DNA from: Clostridiales bacterium
Lineage (GTDB): Bacteria > Bacillota > Clostridia > Oscillospirales > Oscillospiraceae
Assembly: GCA_003533405.1 (NCBI GenBank)
Contig: DQDL01000074.1
Span: 6,403-16,385, forward strand
Reading direction: 5' to 3'
Length of the DNA stretch: 9,983 bases
Shown here: positions 6,704-9,983 of the stretch, piece after piece
Layout: every line of letters begins with the position of its first letter
How positions within the stretch are numbered: the stretch's first letter is position 1
Made by a program: the position numbers and the translations under genes
The notes under the pieces: generated by a model
Database searches by the model: none
What the model was told of the DNA's origin: nothing
The model's input: only the letters and a program-made list of their open reading frames with translations

Positions 6704-7972
6704 ATGGATTACAAACAGGCACTTGAATATATAAACGGCGTTTCGTGGCGCACCTCGAAGCCCGGGCTTGAGCGAGTGACGGAGCTTCTGCGCCGTCTGG
6801 GAAATCCGCAGGCGGAGCTTAGGTATGTGCATGTCGCCGGAACCAACGGCAAGGGCAGCATCTCGGCGATGCTGGCGTCGGTTCTCAAAAAAGCAGGGCT
6901 CACCGTGGGGCTTTACACTTCGCCGTATGTAAATCGCTTTAACGAGCGTATGCAGATAAACGGCAAGTCCATCGAGGATAATGAGGTCGCCGAGCTCGTT
7001 GCGGAGATGAAAATGCACGCCGACGCAATGGATGACCACCCTACGGAGTTTGAGATGATGACCGCCGTGGCATTTATGTGGTTCTGCCGCAGAAAGTGCG
7101 ACATTGTCGTGCTTGAGGTCGGCATGGGCGGCAGGCTCGATGCAACAAATGTCATTGCCTGCCCCGACTGCTGCGTCATTGCGAACATCGGCCTTGATCA
7201 CACCGCCGTCTTGGGCGGCACGCTCGAGGAGATAGCCTACGAGAAGGCGGGCATCATAAAAGAGGGCAGCCCCGTCGTCATGTACCAGCAGTACGGCGAG
7301 GTCATGGAGGTCGTGAGGGATGTGTGCGCCGAGCGCAATGCCGAGCTGACCGTGCCCGATTTCGACGACATCCACCCCGAGTTTGACAGCCGTGACGGTC
7401 AGGTGTTTTCCTACGGCGGCGAGGCCTACGCCATCCCGCTTCTGGGAGAGCATCAGCTCAAAAACGCCGCAACGGTGCTGGAGACGATAGGCGTCCTGCG
7501 CAGACAGGGCTGGCAGATAGAGCATGAGGCAGTCGAAGCGGGACTGTACGCCGTGAGCTGGCCGGCACGCTTTGAGATAGTACACTCCGAGCCGTGGTTC
7601 GTCGTTGACGGCGGGCACAATCCGCAGTGTGCGCAGGCGCTCAGGGCAAGCATTTTGGAGTATTTTCCCGATGACAAGCGTGTGCTTTTAATGGGTGTTC
7701 TGCGTGACAAGGACTATAAGGGTATTGTGCAAACTCTTGCCCCCCTGTTTGATGCATTCGTCACCGTTACGCCCGACACGCCGAGGGCGCTGCCGGCTGC
7801 CGAGCTTGCAGAGCTCTTTGCCGACACCGGCAAGGAGGTGCAGGTTTGCTCCTCGATACAAGAGGGCGTGCGCACGGCAATGGACATTGCAGACGAGCTT
7901 GAGGGCATGGTCTGCGCCTGCGGCTCGCTGTACATATGCGGCGATATAAGAGCCTGCTTTGGTTTGAGGTGA
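6704..7972 (+). CDS. folC: Bifunctional folylpolyglutamate/dihydrofolate synthase
   Basis: A 422-residue Mur-ligase-type enzyme, of normal length for FolC. ATG 6704 follows GGAGAG (6693-6698). It uses ATP to add glutamate to folates, and in many bacteria also to dihydropteroate, which keeps the cofactor in the cell. Visible motifs: ATP loop GTNGKGS (46-52), YTSPYVNRFNERMQING (71-87) for folate binding, EVGMGGRLDATN (138-149), NIGLDHTAVLG (161-171), YEKAGIIK (179-186) with the lysine expected to be carbamylated, GEHQLKNA (248-255) and VDGGHNPQ (301-308) of the C-terminal domain. It ends with GSLYICGDIR (407-416), as the family does. No folP or other folate gene is nearby. ruvX follows after 3 nt, so the two are one transcript. 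Whether it has both activities cannot be told. Confidence 0.95.
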   Translation: MDYKQALEYINGVSWRTSKPGLERVTELLRRLGNPQAELRYVHVAGTNGKGSISAMLASVLKKAGLTVGLYTSPYVNRFNERMQINGKSIEDNEVAELVAEMKMHADAMDDHPTEFEMMTAVAFMWFCRRKCDIVVLEVGMGGRLDATNVIACPDCCVIANIGLDHTAVLGGTLEEIAYEKAGIIKEGSPVVMYQQYGEVMEVVRDVCAERNAELTVPDFDDIHPEFDSRDGQVFSYGGEAYAIPLLGEHQLKNAATVLETIGVLRRQGWQIEHEAVEAGLYAVSWPARFEIVHSEPWFVVDGGHNPQCAQALRASILEYFPDDKRVLLMGVLRDKDYKGIVQTLAPLFDAFVTVTPDTPRALPAAELAELFADTGKEVQVCSSIQEGVRTAMDIADELEGMVCACGSLYICGDIRACFGLR

Positions 7973-7975
7973 AGC

Positions 7976-8386
7976 ATGAGGATAATGGGAATTGACTACG
8001 GCGATGCCCGCACGGGGCTTGCCGTTTCGGACGAAATGAATATTCTCGTCGGCGAGGCATGGACGCTGAACGAGTGGAACCCCGAGCGTGTCGCCGATGT
8101 GATAGCGCAGGAGGCGCAAAAGCGCAATGTGCGCCGCCTTGTGCTGGGACTACCCAAGAACATGGATGGCAGCGAGGGTCCGAGAGCCGAAAAATGCCGT
8201 GACTTTGCCGAGCTTCTGCGCAGCAAAACGGATATAGAGCTTGTCATGTGGGATGAGCGCCGCTCAAGCATCGAGGCGCACGCCATTTTGCACGCCAACG
8301 GCAAAAGAGAAAAAAAGCACCGCAAAACCGTCGACGCCGTCGCCGCGAGTCTGATATTAGAAGGCTATTTAGGCACATTGAGATAA
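7976..8386 (+). CDS. ruvX: Putative pre-16S rRNA nuclease / Holliday junction resolvase (RuvX/YqgF)
   Basis: A 136-residue RNase H-fold protein of standard length, starting 3 nt after folC, whose stop overlaps its ribosome site AGGTGA (7967-7972). GIDYGDARTGLAVSD (5-19) carries the first catalytic Asp (D7). VLGLPKNMDGSEGPRA (56-71) is the family block. WDERRSSIEAH (92-102) brings the acidic pair D93/E94, and VDAVAASLILEGYL (119-132) the last catalytic Asp (D120). Proteins of this family trim the 5' end of 16S rRNA and some cleave Holliday junctions in vitro; the role in this organism is taken from the family. In many Firmicutes the gene sits next to alaS, so pairing with folC is a less usual order. 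Confidence 0.94.
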   Translation: MRIMGIDYGDARTGLAVSDEMNILVGEAWTLNEWNPERVADVIAQEAQKRNVRRLVLGLPKNMDGSEGPRAEKCRDFAELLRSKTDIELVMWDERRSSIEAHAILHANGKREKKHRKTVDAVAASLILEGYLGTLR

Positions 8387-8459
8387 CAAAACGCACCGCA
8401 AGGGCGGACTCAGATGAGGATAATCCGCCCTGTAAAACAGGCTTTCCGCCTTATAGAGG

Positions 8460-8495
8460 TGCGCACCCCACTTTTACAGGGTGCGCAGCAGTTTT
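8460..8495 (+). terminator. GC-rich hairpin with short T-run, possible first terminator after ruvX
   Basis: TGCGCACCC (8460-8468) pairs perfectly with GGGTGCGCA (8479-8487) around a 10-nt loop. TTTT comes only after four more bases (8492-8495), so termination would be weak. A second hairpin, AGGGCGGA/TCCGCCCT (8401-8408/8424-8431), precedes it. Confidence 0.35.
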
Positions 8496-8527
8496 GAGCG
8501 AGCTATTTTTCGTTCAGACAAAACAAC

Positions 8528-8566
8528 AAAAATCGGGCAATACTTTGTGTATTACCCGATTTTTTT
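8528..8566. terminator. Strong bidirectional terminator between convergent operons
   Basis: 8528-8543 pairs with 8549-8564 (AAAAATCGGG-C-AATAC against GTATT-A-CCCGATTTTT). This is a 16-position stem with one C-A mismatch and a 5-nt loop, followed by T-rich sequence to 8566. On the opposite strand the stem also ends in five Ts. It serves folC-ruvX from the left and the minus-strand operon from the right. Confidence 0.85.
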
Positions 8567-8651
8567 GTGAAGTATGGGCGGAAAAGAGCCGGTCAAAACC
8601 GGTTTCTCCTTGTCTGTGTTCGCCCCCAAAAGCGGTGCGTTTTTGCGTTAT

Positions 8652-8921
8652 TCAGAATTTTACGAAGCCGGTGAGGGTGCCGAGGGGATAGCCGAGCGTC
8701 CAGTCGTTCTCGCCGCACTTGGGGCAAACCGTGCCCTTTTCGTGTAGCTCGTCGATGTATGCCTCGGCACGCTGGATATACATATTGCTCTTTGCGACAT
8801 ACTTGCACTTCTGGCAGTAAACGAGATAGTTTGCAAAGCTGTCGTATATGCCCTTTTTGCGGTTTTCCTTTTCCTCGTATGAGAGCGCTCTCGGGAGAAT
8901 GTTCGGATTTTTATAGCTCAT
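8652..8921 (-). CDS. Small protein with two CxxC pairs, probable zinc ribbon
   Basis: An 89-residue protein of unknown function. Its ATG at 8921 follows AAGGAG (8930-8935) at 8-nt spacing. CQKC (36-39) and CPKCGENDW (66-74) are two knuckles about 26 residues apart, as in a zinc-ribbon or rubredoxin-like metal site; 'CPKCG' favours zinc. Between them lies a mixed helix (YIQRAEAYIDELHEKGTV, 48-65). There is no signal peptide or membrane segment. It is the last gene of a leftward operon after a dehydratase-like gene and a small membrane peptide. Its ribosome site overlaps the stop codon of that peptide, so translation is coupled. A role in metal or iron-sulfur handling, or as a regulator of the upstream enzyme, would fit but is only inferred. 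Confidence 0.82.
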   Translation of the reverse strand: MSYKNPNILPRALSYEEKENRKKGIYDSFANYLVYCQKCKYVAKSNMYIQRAEAYIDELHEKGTVCPKCGENDWTLGYPLGTLTGFVKF

Positions 8922-8933
8922 AGTCCACGCTCC

Positions 8934-9092
8934 TTATATCAGATGCTCACGCTTGACGCTGTCGTGGTGCTTATCCAGAATGGGCACGACGATGCTGCGC
9001 ATGAGACGCATATCGAGATTATAATAGTAAACGGCAAACAGCGCAGCGAGCGTGGCCGTGCTTATGCCCATGATCTTGGCGATAACTTTCAT
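8934..9092 (-). CDS. 52-residue single-pass membrane peptide
   Basis: A short frame from ATG at 9092 to TAA at 8934-8936, with a strong AAAGGAG site (9100-9106) at 7-nt spacing. It sits exactly between two clear genes: the upstream stop is 15 nt before its start, and its own stop overlaps the next ribosome site. Residues about 4-24 (IAKIMGISTATLAALFAVYYY) form one hydrophobic helix after a lysine, and the C-terminal half is basic and histidine-rich (DKHHDSVKREH, 40-50). The strong start signal and tight packing argue that it is a real gene. Function is unknown; it may anchor a partner to the membrane or assist a transporter or enzyme. No cysteine is present. Confidence 0.72.
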   Translation of the reverse strand: MKVIAKIMGISTATLAALFAVYYYNLDMRLMRSIVVPILDKHHDSVKREHLI

Positions 9093-9107
9093 ACTGCTGC
9101 TCCTTTC

Positions 9108-9983
9108 TTACCAGCCCAGCTCGTCGTCAAAGTCGACGAGGGTCGGGTCAATGGGCTCTTCGTGCAGAACCGACTGCATGTACTGATTTACGACCTTGCG
9201 TGCCTCATTTGTCGGCACGATGCGGCAGTCCATCAGCGAATGCGGCATCCAAACGATGTCGAACTTATCACGGTGCTTGTGGAACTCCTCCTCAAGCAGA
9301 CCCTGAGCGCCTGCCATGCCCTTGCAGCCGATATCGTCATACATGATTATCATGTCGCAGTTAAATTTCTCGGCAGTTTCCCACATCTGCATGAGGTGGC
9401 GGTTGCCGCCGACGGTGTGGGTGCGCATGGGGGTTCTTGCATGCCAGTCGGCAATGTCGCTCATCATGGTGTCACGGTCGGTGGTATCGACGATGTTGTG
9501 GCCGGTCAGCGAGTCCATGTTGATAACGGTCATGATGCCCCAGCAATTATACAGCCACTGAACGCCGTGGGCATAGTAGGTCGAGCCGCAAGACCAAGCC
9601 AGCGCACGGTGGCGGGCAAGCGGGAACGGGTGGATATTCTTGCGCGCGCACTTTTCAAAGACACGGTTTATCTTCTTGTTTGCCTTGAGGAAGTACCTCG
9701 TGCCGCCCTGCTGATAGAAGTAGATGCGGAACAGGCCCTGCACAACGGAGTTGAGTGCGCCGTTATCGCTCTTGGCGTAGATATCCCAGCGGTTGAGCGA
9801 GCCACGGTTAAATTCGTTTGTGTCCTCAATGTGCTTTATAAACGCATTCCAGTCAAACGCAACGCCGAACTGCTCCTCGAGGAACTCTATCGCCGAGTAT
9901 ATCTCGTGTACGCCGAGCTCCTTGGTGGTCGGGTCATCGTACATGAGCGGCGATACAAACGGGTGCACGGCCTTCTTGCCGTC
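9108..9983 (-). CDS. 2-hydroxyacyl-CoA dehydratase / benzoyl-CoA reductase-like subunit (HgdB type), 5' end missing
   Basis: The frame is open to the window edge (residues DGKKA precede the GTG at 9968), so the start lies outside. About 291 residues are visible, against roughly 380-430 for the family. The C-terminal half fits the HGD-D fold by order of blocks: TVGGNRHLMQMWETAEKFNCDMIIMYDDIGCK (residues 185-216 from the GTG), then MPHSLMDCRIV (241-251), then EARKVVNQYMQSVLHEE (255-271), where the family has its 'R-x-x-F-x-E' end helix. Cysteines at 107, 127, 142, 204, 215 and 248 are possible iron-sulfur ligands. Family members remove water from 2-hydroxyacyl-CoA or reduce aromatic CoA esters, and need an ATP-driven activator. 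Similarity was judged by eye and is not strong, so another radical or Fe-S enzyme is possible. It leads an operon with the small membrane peptide and zinc-ribbon gene. Confidence 0.55.
   Translation of the reverse strand, partial: DGKKAVHPFVSPLMYDDPTTKELGVHEIYSAIEFLEEQFGVAFDWNAFIKHIEDTNEFNRGSLNRWDIYAKSDNGALNSVVQGLFRIYFYQQGGTRYFLKANKKINRVFEKCARKNIHPFPLARHRALAWSCGSTYYAHGVQWLYNCWGIMTVINMDSLTGHNIVDTTDRDTMMSDIADWHARTPMRTHTVGGNRHLMQMWETAEKFNCDMIIMYDDIGCKGMAGAQGLLEEEFHKHRDKFDIVWMPHSLMDCRIVPTNEARKVVNQYMQSVLHEEPIDPTLVDFDDELGW

Larger units (their letters stand above)
8383..8651. repeat. Long imperfect inverted repeat filling the gap between convergent genes
   Basis: AAAACGCACCGC (8388-8399) is the exact reverse complement of 8632-8643. 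Inside it, 8402-8420 pairs with 8607-8625 at 18 of 19 positions (three of them G-U on the + strand, one mismatch). In the same register, 8422-8427 pairs with 8600-8605 at five of six positions, and TTTCCGCC (8443-8450) pairs with GGCGGAAA (8577-8584). Outside it, ATAAC (8383-8387) pairs with GTTAT (8647-8651) across a 3-nt bulge. The centre (8451-8576) holds separate hairpins. The element spans the entire space between the ruvX stop and the stop of the minus-strand gene. It could be a MITE-like sequence or a structured RNA; copy number cannot be judged from one window. Confidence 0.65.

Noticed and set aside
8388..8643. SRP RNA or 6S RNA as identity of the inverted-repeat element
   Set aside because: The conserved SRP helix 8 bases (GGAAG...AGCAGC type) are absent. 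The length is above usual 6S RNA, and an internal strong terminator would cut the transcript.
8494..8691. 65-residue plus-strand open frame after ruvX
   Set aside because: It begins with TTG without a ribosome site, runs through a strong terminator hairpin and the inverted repeat, and overlaps the end of the minus-strand zinc-ribbon gene.
1..9983. Prophage, insertion sequence, CRISPR array or tRNA/rRNA genes
   Set aside because: No transposase, integrase, repeat-spacer pattern or cloverleaf or rRNA sequence was seen on reading both strands.

Overview
This window looks like chromosomal DNA of a low-oxygen Firmicute, most likely a gut-type Clostridia member near the Oscillospiraceae/Ruminococcaceae. 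That placement is inferred from several things: strong AGGAGG-type ribosome sites, moderately GC-rich codon use with C/G in third positions, teichoic-acid-type genes, and a gene resembling the oxygen-sensitive 2-hydroxyacyl-CoA dehydratases. I see no phage, transposase, CRISPR, rRNA or tRNA gene.

Positions 1-4726 (+) form a cell-surface polymer locus. It opens with the 3' part of a CDP-glycerol glycerophosphotransferase-type polymerase. A 38-nt overlap leads into a sugar-transfer-associated ATP-grasp protein, and an ATGA overlap then leads into a small GT-A nucleotidyltransferase. A hairpin lies over that gene's stop codon and is followed by an extended -10 promoter. Next comes a two-gene ABC exporter of the TagGH/Wzm-Wzt type. 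Its ATPase carries an unusual C-terminal membrane anchor and a charged helical domain that probably faces outward. The likely joint task is to make, modify and export a polyol-phosphate or sugar-phosphate polymer. A strong terminator closes the locus.

Positions 4784-6625 (+) form a single-gene unit. A near-consensus promoter whose -10 is covered by a perfect 15-bp palindrome (a candidate operator) drives an AMP-forming acyl-CoA ligase, which ends at its own terminator.

Positions 6630-8386 (+) hold a promoter, folC (folate polyglutamylation) and ruvX/yqgF (Holliday junction resolvase family/rRNA processing), separated by 3 nt.

Positions 8387-8651, between convergent genes, contain a long imperfect inverted repeat with several nested hairpins and one strong bidirectional terminator. 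This is the least explained piece of DNA here, either a MITE-like element or a structured RNA.

Positions 8652-9983 (-) are an operon read leftwards. It contains the 3' part of a 2-hydroxyacyl-CoA dehydratase-like gene, a 52-residue single-pass membrane peptide, and an 89-residue protein with two CxxC pairs. Each has a good ribosome site and they are tightly spaced.
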